Shown: positions 37,790 through 46,846, counted from the first letter of the stretch. The stretch: 64,000 nucleotides of DNA from Ruminococcus sp. (GCA_021770655.1 JAETQO010000005.1:1-64000); one strand, 5' to 3'. The notes: a model not told the origin generated them from the letters alone. A program made the numbers and translations.

Positions 37790-38032
37790 TTATTTTCCCT
37801 TTTCGTCATACGCTCTTATGGAAACTTGTCGTTTAGTATCAGGATTTGTGGAAATAACCTTATCTCCCGCCCTGATATTCTCTATTGCAACCATACCTGC
37901 TACAGTCATAACAAAAGTTACTGCAACGAAACATGACAGCTTAACTCCGGCTTTATTTGCCGCATTGTTAAAACCTTTATTCATTCCGCAGGTGAATATA
38001 ACATAGGGTCTACTATTATTTCTACATATCAT
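37790..38032 (-). pseudogene. Fragment of a pretoxin-HINT domain (polymorphic toxin remnant)
   Basis: 80 codons overlapping the end of the ABC exporter gene by 11 bp. LSCFVAVTFVMTVAGMVAIENIRAGDKVIST is split here as LSCFVAVTFVMT and GMVAIENIRAGDKVIST, matching the start of HINT (intein-like) autoprocessing domains that release C-terminal toxins (consensus CFVAGT, with Gly changed to Val here). It has neither the upstream toxin body nor the C-terminal half. Further short coding-like sequence continues leftward to about 37665 in another frame. A decayed toxin tail is the best reading. Confidence 0.55.
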
Positions 38033-40208
38033 TTACTTGCTGACGTTCAACAAGCTCCGCAAAAAATCCTTTTTTAGCGATCAGTTCGTCATATGTACCG
38101 TCCTCAATGATTTTTCCTTTATCGAGAACCACAATTCGGTCACACTGCTTTATCGTTGACAAGCGATGTGCGATCACTATTCTTGTACATTTCAGCTTAT
38201 CAAGGGAATCTGAAACGATTTTCTGCGTTATATTGTCAAGAGCCGAAGTCGCTTCGTCAAACATAAGAATTCTTGGCTTCGGTGCAACAGCCCTTGCTAT
38301 CATAAGACGCTGCCGCTGACCTCCGGAAATTCCGCCGCTGCCTTCTGAAATAATGGTGTTCATTCCCATTGGCATATTGCGAATATCCTCGTCAATGCCG
38401 GCGGTTTTTGCTGCTTCCCACGCCTGTTCCAATGTCAGGTCAGGCGCTGAAATTGTAATGTTGGAGAAAATATCGCCCTGAAACAGCTTGCTGTTCTGCA
38501 TAACAACTCCGATTTTCTTTCTAACCGATTTCAGATCAAGGGAAGAAAGGTCTTTACCGTCATAATATACAGAACCTTTCATCGGCTTTTCAAATCCAAG
38601 CATAATTCGCATAAGCGTTGATTTTCCGCAACCTGTGCTGCCGACTATTGCAACATACTGACCGGGACGTATTTTAAGCGACAGGTCGTCAATTACAAGC
38701 GGCATACTGTCGGAATATCTGAACGAAATATGATTAAGCTCAATTCCTCCCGAAAGCCTTGAAACAGTCTTCTTTGATTCTGCTATCTCAGGAACTGTTT
38801 CCATGATAGGCTTTGCCATATCAAGTATAGGCTTCACATTTGCCGCAGTGAGTGCAACGGAGGAAAGAACCGTAAACGCACCGCTGACCATTGCATAAGC
38901 CGAATTAAATGCCATATAATCAGCAACACTTACTCCGCTTTTTACCGCTGTCGAGTAGAGAAAGATATTTCCTATAAGGCTTATTGCTGTTGTTATCACC
39001 AAATTATACTTTATAATTGCAGGTGGCGAATATGTAAGCTCTGCACTTTTAGTATAGGTGTCTGACCACTTTGCAAAAATTCGTTTTTCTGCTCCTGCAA
39101 GCTTTATTTTTGTCACTCCCGAAACAATAGAGTAAACAAGTCCGTGTTCTTTAGCTTGAAGTTCCATTTTTTCTTTGCTTATTTTCATCTGAACAATGGA
39201 GGATACAACGGTAAAAGCAAAGGTTATCAAGGTTATCATCAGAGCAGGAAGAACAAGTGCTTTGGCATATTTGAATATCTGTCCTATGTACAAAAGCGAA
39301 AACAGTGAGCTTAGTCCCGCCGAGAACACAGCTTCTCCAATAAGTCCGCAAAGCGTTCCCAAGGACTGCATACGGCTGCCAATATCTCCGGAGCTGAATT
39401 TTTTAAAGAAATCCGACGGCAGAGTAAGTATTCTCATCATCGAAGCAGCTTCTACAGCTATATTCGTCTTTGTCTGCACCCGTCCGATCAGTATAGACTT
39501 AATAACGTTTGCCAATGAGCTTGAGATCGTAACTCCCGCAAGAAACATCATTGAAGATATCAGAAGCAACTTATCTGAAGAGACAACCACATTTGAGAAA
39601 ATGAGGTTATTTACCTTCGGCACAAGAAGTCCGATAACCGTCACTGCCAGCGTGATAAGAACAATTACAAATATATCCGAAAGAGATGGAATTTTTGCAA
39701 GGTACTTTATAAGCTCCTTTACATTCAGCCTTTGCAGCGGCAAAGGATTATAAAAACAGATCGCTTCCCTGCTAATGTTTTTCTCATTCTTCTTTGTGAT
39801 TTTTACATATTTGCCCTTTGAACGGTCAAGATATTTGTAGCTGCTTACTCCGCTCGGTACAAGAGCTACAATATCTCCCGATACCGTGCTGCCGATCATT
39901 ATTCCAATACCGTCTTTATACCATTTATCATGAAGAACAACATTTCTGTACATAATGCCGTGTGGTCGAAGCTGATATTCAAGCTGTTCGCTCATATCTT
40001 TTAACTGTACCGAAACCTCCTGCGGTTTAATGTGATAGTACCGCAAGATTTCTTCAATAGCGTTCTGCGACTGCTTCATTTTATTATTCATCTGCTCTGT
40101 TATAGCAGATTTACCCATAACAGAGCCTGCTATTTTTTCAAAGGCTTCGGAAAAGGCGTCGTTATCGCTTTTTATACGTTGCCTTATCTGTTCGTCAAAC
40201 CAACCCAT
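38022..40208 (-). CDS. NHLM-type bacteriocin ABC transporter, ATP-binding/permease protein
   Basis: 728 residues. An N-terminal ~170-residue domain (GWFDEQIRQRIKSD..., a degenerate peptidase-like part typical of the NHLM second ABC protein) is followed by six membrane helices and an ATPase domain with Walker A GSTGCGKST, signature SGGQRQR and Walker B ILMFDEATSALD. Partner of the C39 exporter 15 bp upstream; together they export leader-bearing peptides. Confidence 0.88.
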   Translation of the reverse strand: MGWFDEQIRQRIKSDNDAFSEAFEKIAGSVMGKSAITEQMNNKMKQSQNAIEEILRYYHIKPQEVSVQLKDMSEQLEYQLRPHGIMYRNVVLHDKWYKDGIGIMIGSTVSGDIVALVPSGVSSYKYLDRSKGKYVKITKKNEKNISREAICFYNPLPLQRLNVKELIKYLAKIPSLSDIFVIVLITLAVTVIGLLVPKVNNLIFSNVVVSSDKLLLISSMMFLAGVTISSSLANVIKSILIGRVQTKTNIAVEAASMMRILTLPSDFFKKFSSGDIGSRMQSLGTLCGLIGEAVFSAGLSSLFSLLYIGQIFKYAKALVLPALMITLITFAFTVVSSIVQMKISKEKMELQAKEHGLVYSIVSGVTKIKLAGAEKRIFAKWSDTYTKSAELTYSPPAIIKYNLVITTAISLIGNIFLYSTAVKSGVSVADYMAFNSAYAMVSGAFTVLSSVALTAANVKPILDMAKPIMETVPEIAESKKTVSRLSGGIELNHISFRYSDSMPLVIDDLSLKIRPGQYVAIVGSTGCGKSTLMRIMLGFEKPMKGSVYYDGKDLSSLDLKSVRKKIGVVMQNSKLFQGDIFSNITISAPDLTLEQAWEAAKTAGIDEDIRNMPMGMNTIISEGSGGISGGQRQRLMIARAVAPKPRILMFDEATSALDNITQKIVSDSLDKLKCTRIVIAHRLSTIKQCDRIVVLDKGKIIEDGTYDELIAKKGFFAELVERQQVNDM

Positions 40209-40223
40209 AGCACACGCACCTCC

Positions 40224-42407
40224 TTACTCGCTTGTTACAAGCTCGGCATATTTTCCGCCAAGCTTTATAAGCTCATCGTGCGTTCCACGTTCAACGACTT
40301 CTCCCTTATCAAGAACGATTATCTCATCACAGTCACGTATAGTTGAAAGACGGTGAGCAACAACGATCATAGTTATACCTCTGTCCTTTATTGAACGAAC
40401 AACATTATATTCGGTTCTTGCATCCAAAGCACTTGTCGCTTCATCAAGAATAACTATGGTCGGATCCTGCGCAAGAACTCTCGCTATTTCAAGTCTTTGC
40501 CGCTGTCCTCCCGAAAAATCGACTCCGCCCTCAAGCATTTTGTACTGATAACCGTTGTCACGTTCCATAATAACGTCGTGTATCTGTGCATCCCTTGCCG
40601 CCAATATCATTTCAAAATCCTCAATGGAATTGTCCCACATTTTAATATTGTTTGCAATAGTGTCCTCAAACAAAATAATATCCTGATCAACGACTGCAAG
40701 AGAGCCTGTGAATATATCGTGATTTACTGATTTTATAGGCTTGCCGTCAAAGAGTATCTCACCGCTCCACGGTTCATAAAGACCGGAGATAAGCTTGCTT
40801 ATGGTAGATTTTCCGCTGCCCGAACCTCCGACAAGTGCCACGCTTTTTCCAACATTAAGCTTAAGCGAAAAATCCTTTATCAAAGGCTCGGATAATCTGG
40901 AATAACCAAAGGTCACATTTTTTAGCTCCACATTGCCTGAAAGCTTATCATAAGAAATATCATCCGAAATATCTTCACTGCCGTACTCTACGTCTGTGGG
41001 ATATTTCATAATGTCTTCCACACGCTCCATATTTGTCCGCATTTCCTGTATAATCTGTCCTGCGTTCATCAAATTTTGTGCAGGAGCTGAAAAAGATGTC
41101 ATAAATCCCTGAAATGCAAGTATCATACCAACAGTAAATTCTCCCTGCATAGTCAGATATACTCCCGTTCCGAGAATAACTATGCTGCACAAAGAAGATA
41201 CCAATGAAGGAATAATTCCTAAATGATAGTCGATTTCTTTGAATTTGACTTTCCCGTTATTAACGGACGCCTGATAGCCGGCCCATTTTTGGAAAAATCC
41301 GTTTTCTGCTCCGCTTGCCTTTATAGTTTCAATCATTTCTATGCCGGAAAGCGTTGCCGAATCAAGCTTTGCACTATCCCTCATCTGAACTCTGCTTACG
41401 TTAATTCTTTTTTTGGAAATATAATAGCTTACAAAAATATTGATAACCATTGAAATCAAGCCTATTGCCGTTAATAACAGACTGTATCTGAGCATAACCG
41501 CAAGATAGAACACCAGCATAGCTGTGTCAAGAACCAGTGGAGCAAGAGTATTTATCAGTGTTGAAGCTATACCTTGATTTATCCTTTGTCTGCCTGCAAT
41601 ATCTCCTGCCGCACGCTGAGAATAAAATTCAAGCGGCAGACGGAGAATATGCCACATAAATTTGCTGTCGGCAACAACAGCAAATTTGCCCTGTACTTTA
41701 AGCAAATATGATGCTTTTATCCAGCAAACCGCTATCTGTATAACTGCCGCAGCTGCAAGAGCAATAGTAAAGGGATAGAACCAATCGGGATTTTGCCCTG
41801 TGAGCAGTCTGTCCATAAACATTCTTGAAAATGCAGGATTTACAATGGAAATAAGCGATGAAATGAGCGTTGTGATTATTATCATCGCAAATGCAGATCC
41901 TGTGCCTTTCAGACGCTCCTTTGCAAAGGACATTACACTCTTGGGCACACCGCCGGGCGTGAAATTTTCCGAAGGTTCGATCATCAGACAGATACCTGTG
42001 AACGATTCGTCAAATTCCTCCATTGATATACATACATCACCTCTTGCGGGATCGTTTATGTAAACCTTGTTTCCCTTGAAACCGTCAAGCACAACAAAAT
42101 GATTGAAATTCCAATGGATTATACAAGGAAATTTGCCTTTTTCTTTAAGCTGAGTCGGCTCATAACGGTAGCCTTTAGCTGTAAAACCATAGTTTCTTGC
42201 CGCTTTTAAAATATTTTTTGCATTTGAACCGTCACGGGATACACCGCAATCTTTTCTGATTTGCTCCAAAGGAATCCATAGTCCATAATATGCCGATATC
42301 ATTGTAAGACAAGCTGCACCGCATTCCAATGCTTCCATCTGCATTATAACAGGAACCTTTGCCCTTCCTTTTGTGATCGGTTTTTCATTATATTTCTTAT
42401 TACTCAT
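40224..42407 (-). CDS. Peptidase-containing ABC exporter (C39, NHLM type)
   Basis: 727 residues. The N-terminal C39 protease has Cys in ECGAACL, His in HWNFNHFVV and Asp in NDPARG, so it should cut after double-glycine leaders. Membrane domain in the middle; ATPase with GGSGSGKST, SGGQRQR and IVILDEATSALD. Matching Gly-Gly leaders occur in the two small peptides of the same cluster. Confidence 0.93.
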   Translation of the reverse strand: MSNKKYNEKPITKGRAKVPVIMQMEALECGAACLTMISAYYGLWIPLEQIRKDCGVSRDGSNAKNILKAARNYGFTAKGYRYEPTQLKEKGKFPCIIHWNFNHFVVLDGFKGNKVYINDPARGDVCISMEEFDESFTGICLMIEPSENFTPGGVPKSVMSFAKERLKGTGSAFAMIIITTLISSLISIVNPAFSRMFMDRLLTGQNPDWFYPFTIALAAAAVIQIAVCWIKASYLLKVQGKFAVVADSKFMWHILRLPLEFYSQRAAGDIAGRQRINQGIASTLINTLAPLVLDTAMLVFYLAVMLRYSLLLTAIGLISMVINIFVSYYISKKRINVSRVQMRDSAKLDSATLSGIEMIETIKASGAENGFFQKWAGYQASVNNGKVKFKEIDYHLGIIPSLVSSLCSIVILGTGVYLTMQGEFTVGMILAFQGFMTSFSAPAQNLMNAGQIIQEMRTNMERVEDIMKYPTDVEYGSEDISDDISYDKLSGNVELKNVTFGYSRLSEPLIKDFSLKLNVGKSVALVGGSGSGKSTISKLISGLYEPWSGEILFDGKPIKSVNHDIFTGSLAVVDQDIILFEDTIANNIKMWDNSIEDFEMILAARDAQIHDVIMERDNGYQYKMLEGGVDFSGGQRQRLEIARVLAQDPTIVILDEATSALDARTEYNVVRSIKDRGITMIVVAHRLSTIRDCDEIIVLDKGEVVERGTHDELIKLGGKYAELVTSE

Positions 42408-42417
42408 AATTCATCAC

Positions 42418-42837
42418 TTAGTTCACAATAAAATAAAAAGGATTGATGCTTTCTTCAACTATTTCTATCTTATAATTTCCGTCCGAAAGTTCTGTACTTT
42501 CGATCTTTATGACGGAATTTCCGTCTGTATCGATTTCAACGGCAGATATATTTCCAATTTTTTCTCCGTTGACCCTTACTTCCATACCGCTTTCAAATTC
42601 GCAGTTTTCATTGGCTGTCACAACAGCAGACAGCTCTCCGTTTCGGACTGTTCCGTTTGCCGCTGCAACATTTTCAAGTCTGCCGAATAATCCCCATAGG
42701 CAAAAGCCTGCCGTTAGAACGATTATCGTAATGAGAACAAGCCATATGCTTGGTCTTGATACTTTTATGTAGCCGTCAAGTTCCTCTGGCGAAGAAATCC
42801 TTTTTAAGCTCTTTTGCCGAAATATTTCGTCTGCCAT
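42418..42837 (-). CDS. NHLM-type HlyD-like secretion protein (short form)
   Basis: 139 residues. EIFRQKSLKRISSPEEL followed by one membrane helix and a small extracytoplasmic beta domain matches the start of NHLM secretion proteins, but it lacks the long coiled-coil of full HlyD. AGGAGG precedes the ATG. It likely bridges the ABC proteins across the envelope. Confidence 0.75.
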   Translation of the reverse strand: MADEIFRQKSLKRISSPEELDGYIKVSRPSIWLVLITIIVLTAGFCLWGLFGRLENVAAANGTVRNGELSAVVTANENCEFESGMEVRVNGEKIGNISAVEIDTDGNSVIKIESTELSDGNYKIEIVEESINPFYFIVN

Positions 42838-42867
42838 AAAACCAAACCTCCTATTTTATGCTGAATA

Positions 42868-42981
42868 TCAACACCGTGAATCTATATTTTCTATGCTCGC
42901 AGGTAGTGCACCGCCACTTACTTGCTCCAGATCTTCGTCGGTCAGCAGTTTCTGCTCATCCAGCTGCTCATATGGTTTCAT
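42868..42981 (-). CDS. Short double-glycine leader peptide (candidate second RiPP precursor)
   Basis: 37 codons, too short for usual ORF calling. The leader has LTDEDLEQVSGG, the Gly-Gly signal for C39 exporters, then a 13-residue core ALPASIENIDSRC. The best-placed start is an ATG at 43003-43005, six bases after AAGGAG, but its next codon is TAA (43000-43002); the frame is open again from codon 3. The listed start is the next in-frame ATG, with only a weak purine-rich site upstream. Either the gene is inactivated by a codon-2 nonsense change (CAA to TAA would explain it) or it uses the internal start. Confidence 0.6.
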   Translation of the reverse strand: MKPYEQLDEQKLLTDEDLEQVSGGALPASIENIDSRC

Positions 42982-43090
42982 TTGTTCTTTCTCATTGGAT
43001 TACATAGGTTATTCTCCTTAAAATATCTTTTTGTTTTGCCGTTCCGAAAAGGTGTGCGTTCTTTGTATGCTTAAACTTACACTCACCGTT

Positions 43091-43831
43091 TCATCGTGCC
43101 GTCAAACCGCCGTCAATAGCAAAGGTCTGACCTGTAATATATTCAGCTTTATTGCTTGCGAGAAATACACAAAGCTCGGCTACCTCTTTTGCTTTTCCGA
43201 AGCGCTTCACCGGAATTTGCTCCTTGAACATACTAAGCTTTTTTTCATCAATATCCGCTAACATTTCCGTATCGATATAACCGGGAGCAACAACGTTCAC
43301 TCGGATGTTTTTTGAAGCCAGCTCCAAAGCTGCCGTTTTGGAAAGAGCGATTACCCCCGATTTTGAAGCACAGTAACCGCTCTGACCTTCGCCGCCCCTC
43401 ATTCCATACACAGAGCTTACGTTGACAATTGCTCCGCCTTTGTTTGCTGCCATAGGAACAATCACAGCTTTCATAGTATGAAAAACCGATGTGAGATTTG
43501 TGGAGATAGTATCTTCCCATATATCGGAACTCATCGAATAAAGCAGCCCCGGCTTGCTTATTCCTGCGGCATTTATCAGAATATCAATTCCGCCCAGCTC
43601 CATTATAGCACTTTTCAAAGCAGGAATAATGCTCTCTCTTTCGGAAAGATTTAATTCAAAGGGAGTAAATTTTCCGTTTGTTTTCTCGGACAGGCTGCAA
43701 AGCTTGTCCTTGCCGTTTCTGTAAGAACCGTAAACCTTTGCACCCTCATCAATACATTCTTCTGCACAAGCATAGCCAATACCGCCCGAAGCTCCAATGA
43801 TTACTGCCTTTTTTCCGTCAAGCAGTCCCAT
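43091..43831 (-). CDS. 3-oxoacyl-ACP reductase-like short-chain dehydrogenase
   Basis: 246 residues from MGLLDGKKAV after GGAGGTGGTATA. Rossmann loop IGASGGIGYA, NAAG, catalytic Ser in NVSSVYG and YCASK supply the SDR active site; the C-terminal GQTFAIDGG is FabG-like. Start overlaps the stop of the ketosynthase-like gene in TAATG. In this operon it would reduce the beta-ketone on the ACP. Confidence 0.88.
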   Translation of the reverse strand: MGLLDGKKAVIIGASGGIGYACAEECIDEGAKVYGSYRNGKDKLCSLSEKTNGKFTPFELNLSERESIIPALKSAIMELGGIDILINAAGISKPGLLYSMSSDIWEDTISTNLTSVFHTMKAVIVPMAANKGGAIVNVSSVYGMRGGEGQSGYCASKSGVIALSKTAALELASKNIRVNVVAPGYIDTEMLADIDEKKLSMFKEQIPVKRFGKAKEVAELCVFLASNKAEYITGQTFAIDGGLTAR

Positions 43832-44865
43832 TATACCACCTCCAGAAGCGCGCATAAATAATTTCCTGCCATATCAACACCTGTTACCGCTATGCACTTT
43901 ATCGGAAAACTTAACATTTCGGAGGATAAAGGCAATTTCTGTTTCCTCAATACGGCGGCGGCTAATGATATGTTCATCATATATCCGCTTCCAAGTGTTT
44001 CACCGAACAGCTTCTTCGGTGAATAGAATATGCTTTGGGGGAAAATTTTGCTAAGTGTTTCCTGTTCAATGCTGTCAAAATATGTTCCGTTCGCACAGGT
44101 AAATACAATATCGGGAGAATCGGTTCCAAGCTGCTTTATTGCTGAGCTTATCACTTCTTCTGCTTCCTCTGCCGACATCTCATGCAGATATGGACATTCT
44201 TCAAAGGAGCTTGAACCGAATGTCGCCGCTTTACAGTATGTTCTGTCGCTTTTTTCAGCAGAAACAGTTAAAACAGCAGCTCCTTCCGAAATTTCACAGC
44301 CCTGTGCCGCTGCGCTGAGCATTATGGAGTCGACAAGCTCATTGAAATATTCCTCGACCGAGCCGCAAAGTATTGTATCCGCTTTACCCGAATTAAGAAG
44401 CATTGCAGCGTATTCCAGCGGATCGCCGCCCATAAGAAGCGTACTTACACCTTTATATCCGCCGATAATACATATCTGACCGACACACGAATTGGGGACC
44501 GTACCCGCAAAAACAGCAGGACTGCACAGGGCAGGCTCACCCTTTACAACGGAATCCGCAAATTTTGTATTGCTCTCCGCTGCTCCGAAGCCTGTTGAGA
44601 TTATTGTGCCGATACGAAGCTTATCACTTTCCGATGTGATATTTCCATCCTCCGCCGCTCTTGCTGCCGTTTCCGCAGCCAGCTTTGTATATCCGCTGCA
44701 TCTGCGGAGCTTAGCGGAAGGCACAACAGGAGTATAATCAGCCTTACCTGTCTTATGCAATTCATATGACTCGTCTTTATTTAATAGAGCCGACAATTCA
44801 TCTGCCGAACAAGCACACCTTGAAATAATACCTATTCCGTCAATATAAACGGGATTCATACTCAT
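43831..44865 (-). CDS. Ketosynthase-like protein without catalytic residues (chain-length-factor-like)
   Basis: 344 residues, thiolase fold, clearly related to KAS II but shorter. At the catalytic Cys position (TACASG) it reads STLLMGG; the first His motif (NAHGT) reads CANGTYFD; the second (GHxxGAAG) reads GETLGSGYM. All three catalytic residues are therefore gone, as in the KS-beta partners of type II PKS. The start overlaps the intact ketosynthase by 4 bp (ATGA), so the pair is made in equal amounts and probably forms a heterodimer. Confidence 0.8.
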   Translation of the reverse strand: MSMNPVYIDGIGIISRCACSADELSALLNKDESYELHKTGKADYTPVVPSAKLRRCSGYTKLAAETAARAAEDGNITSESDKLRIGTIISTGFGAAESNTKFADSVVKGEPALCSPAVFAGTVPNSCVGQICIIGGYKGVSTLLMGGDPLEYAAMLLNSGKADTILCGSVEEYFNELVDSIMLSAAAQGCEISEGAAVLTVSAEKSDRTYCKAATFGSSSFEECPYLHEMSAEEAEEVISSAIKQLGTDSPDIVFTCANGTYFDSIEQETLSKIFPQSIFYSPKKLFGETLGSGYMMNISLAAAVLRKQKLPLSSEMLSFPIKCIAVTGVDMAGNYLCALLEVV

Positions 44866-46040
44866 TCGCCCTCCTCATAACTCTTTATCAACAGACTTGC
44901 ACTGTTTCCTGCAAATGCAAAGCTGTTTGACAAAGCATATTTTATATCAATATCCTTTGTTGACGATGAAATGAAGATTTTTTTATCGTCGGTTATGGGA
45001 GAACTGAGCCTTGGCATTGGTATGTACTTCCCGTTTATCATTGACATTATAGTGCTTGCAAGCTCGATCGCACCCGAAGCACCCATACAATGACCAAGAA
45101 TAGCTTTTGTTGATGAAAGAGCAGGAATCTTATCGGTATTCTCAAAAAGCCTTTCGATAGCTTTGACCTCCATTGAATCGTTGATAACCGTTCCCGTTCC
45201 GTGACCGTTTATGTAATCAACCATATCGGCTGATATTTTCCCGTCCGCCAATGCCATAAGCATTGTATTGTATGCTCCGCTGCCTTCGGGATCTGGGCTT
45301 GTGGCGTGATATGCGTCATTCCCGAGACCGTATCCTGCAATTTCACAGTAAATGCGGGCGTTTCTTTCCCGAGCGTGTTCAAGCTCCTCCACAAGGAAAT
45401 ACGCACCGCATTCTCCTATATTTATTCCGTCCCTGTTTTCATCATAGGGATTGCATACGCATGAACTGAGTGATTTAAGCGAATTGAAGCCGTAAGCCGC
45501 CGTGATTGTAAGAGGGTCTGCTCCGCCCATAACAACCATATCGCATACGCCGTTTCTGATATAGTCAAACGCCATACCTGCTGCAGAAGCTCCCGAAGCA
45601 CAGGCTGCCGATGAAACCGATACGCTGCCCTTTACTCCGAATATCTTTTTTGTATATGAGATATAATCGTTCATTGAAGCAAGAGAACCGCTGTTTGAAA
45701 TGCCCTCGGATTTTTCTGCGCTGTGCTTATACGCATTATCCGTCGTTGACAAAAGCGTACCTATACAAAGCCTGCATCGTCCTCCGGCTGCGGAAATATA
45801 TCGGGTATCAACGCCTGCATCCGCAAGCATTTCGACAGATGACAGACGAATAAGCTCATAAAGCCTGTTTTCCTCCGAAAGCTCGCACTCACCGAAACGG
45901 TCTGTCAATAGTCCGTCTGTATTAAATGCTGTACATTTTTTTATACCCGATATTCCATTGGTACAAGTCTCAAAAAGCTGTTCTTTACCCGACGCATTGC
46001 CGGCAACAGCACCTATACCGGTAATAACTGCTCTCTTCAT
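44862..46040 (-). CDS. Beta-ketoacyl-ACP synthase (KAS II/FabF-like, catalytic)
   Basis: 392 residues. Intact C-H-H triad: SSAACASGASAAG (Cys), INGHGTGT (His) and ILGHCMGASG (His), plus PDPEGSGAY and the C-terminal NSFAFAGNSA. Condenses malonyl-ACP with an acyl chain. Starts 4 bp after the ACP stop and overlaps the KS-beta-like gene; it is the catalytic half of the pair. Confidence 0.93.
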   Translation of the reverse strand: MKRAVITGIGAVAGNASGKEQLFETCTNGISGIKKCTAFNTDGLLTDRFGECELSEENRLYELIRLSSVEMLADAGVDTRYISAAGGRCRLCIGTLLSTTDNAYKHSAEKSEGISNSGSLASMNDYISYTKKIFGVKGSVSVSSAACASGASAAGMAFDYIRNGVCDMVVMGGADPLTITAAYGFNSLKSLSSCVCNPYDENRDGINIGECGAYFLVEELEHARERNARIYCEIAGYGLGNDAYHATSPDPEGSGAYNTMLMALADGKISADMVDYINGHGTGTVINDSMEVKAIERLFENTDKIPALSSTKAILGHCMGASGAIELASTIMSMINGKYIPMPRLSSPITDDKKIFISSSTKDIDIKYALSNSFAFAGNSASLLIKSYEEGE

Positions 46041-46044
46041 AATA

Positions 46045-46323
46045 TTATCCTATATGCTTTCTTATATAATCGGCTATCATATTTACGGTAAGAAGATTTT
46101 TGGCTTCTTCGGGAGGAATATCAATCCCCCACGTTTCATAAATAGTTACAATAAGCTCCAGCGTGTCCAGAGAGTCAAGTCCCATACAAACGCCCTCGGT
46201 GGTGCGGTCAAAGGTAAAAATAGGCGAATCAAAGGTGAAGCCCTCAATATCCGACTCGGAAATATCCATTTTTTCCAGAAGCTTTTCATATATCTTGTTT
46301 TCAAGATTTTCGAGATTTTCCAT
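46045..46323 (-). CDS. Acyl carrier protein
   Basis: 92 residues; the ATG at 46323 is 9 bp after AAAGG, a better fit than the one three codons earlier. Four-helix carrier fold with GLDSLDTLEL, whose Ser carries phosphopantetheine. Larger than the usual ~77-residue FabC-type ACP, and set between the precursor peptide and the ketosynthase, so it is probably dedicated to this cluster. Confidence 0.9.
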   Translation of the reverse strand: MENLENLENKIYEKLLEKMDISESDIEGFTFDSPIFTFDRTTEGVCMGLDSLDTLELIVTIYETWGIDIPPEEAKNLLTVNMIADYIRKHIG

Positions 46324-46357
46324 ATAAAACATCCTTTATATTTTTTTACTGTTGTAA

Positions 46358-46402
46358 AAAATGCACACGAGCGGTCCGGCACGTCATTCCCGTGTGCATT
46401 TT
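46358..46402 (-). terminator. Terminator-like hairpin between precursor and biosynthesis genes
   Basis: AAAATGCACACG and CGTGTGCATTTT form a perfect 12-bp stem; in the leftward direction it ends in six T. Its place just after the precursor gene fits partial termination that makes more precursor than enzyme mRNA. Confidence 0.75.
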
Positions 46403-46449
46403 GATTTCAATTTACCCGATATAATTTCATTATCAAGCAAACAATACAA

Positions 46450-46770
46450 TTACATCTTCTTACTTTTATCATGAAGATAAATTTCCGGATCATCATGTTC
46501 CGGATCATAAGGATCATAAATATAATAGCGGCTTCCTCCCGAAACCTTATCCAGCTCATCATCGGAAATTTCTTCGCCTTCTCCTGCGAAATATGACTTT
46601 GCTTCGTCAAGAGTGATCGCAAAGCCAAGCTTCTCTGCTATCTTGCCAATCTTAAGAAGCTCCTCATCGCTGAGTTCACTGATATTCTTGCCGCCGATAA
46701 CCGCTTCAAGCTCTGCCTTTGCCGACTCGTCTGCCATTGCCTTGGTATAAAATTCTGCAATTTTGTTCAT
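46450..46770 (-). CDS. Nif11-family RiPP precursor peptide
   Basis: 106 residues from the ATG after GGAGGTTTTTCTT. Residues 1-79 form a Nif11-type leader: MNKIAEFYTKAMADESAK, LSDEELLKIGKIAEKLGF, then DDELDKVSGG, with the Gly-Gly export/cleavage site. The 27-residue core starts SRYYIYDPYDPEH and ends HDKSKKM; it is rich in Tyr, Asp and Pro, lacks Cys, and has three Lys near its C-terminus. No lanthipeptide, YcaO or radical SAM enzyme is nearby; the only tailoring candidate is the GNAT, so lysine or N-terminal acylation is the likely modification. Confidence 0.85.
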   Translation of the reverse strand: MNKIAEFYTKAMADESAKAELEAVIGGKNISELSDEELLKIGKIAEKLGFAITLDEAKSYFAGEGEEISDDELDKVSGGSRYYIYDPYDPEHDDPEIYLHDKSKKM

Positions 46771-46846
46771 AAGAAAAACCTCCAAATAAAAATTTTTATA
46801 TTAACTTGTGCAGATGTTTTCCGCACAAATAATACTCGCTGTTGTT

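Noticed and set aside
42418-42837. HlyD-like gene as a truncated pseudogene
   Set aside because: Start, stop and spacing are clean, and a complete short beta domain follows the helix; a natural short form is more likely.
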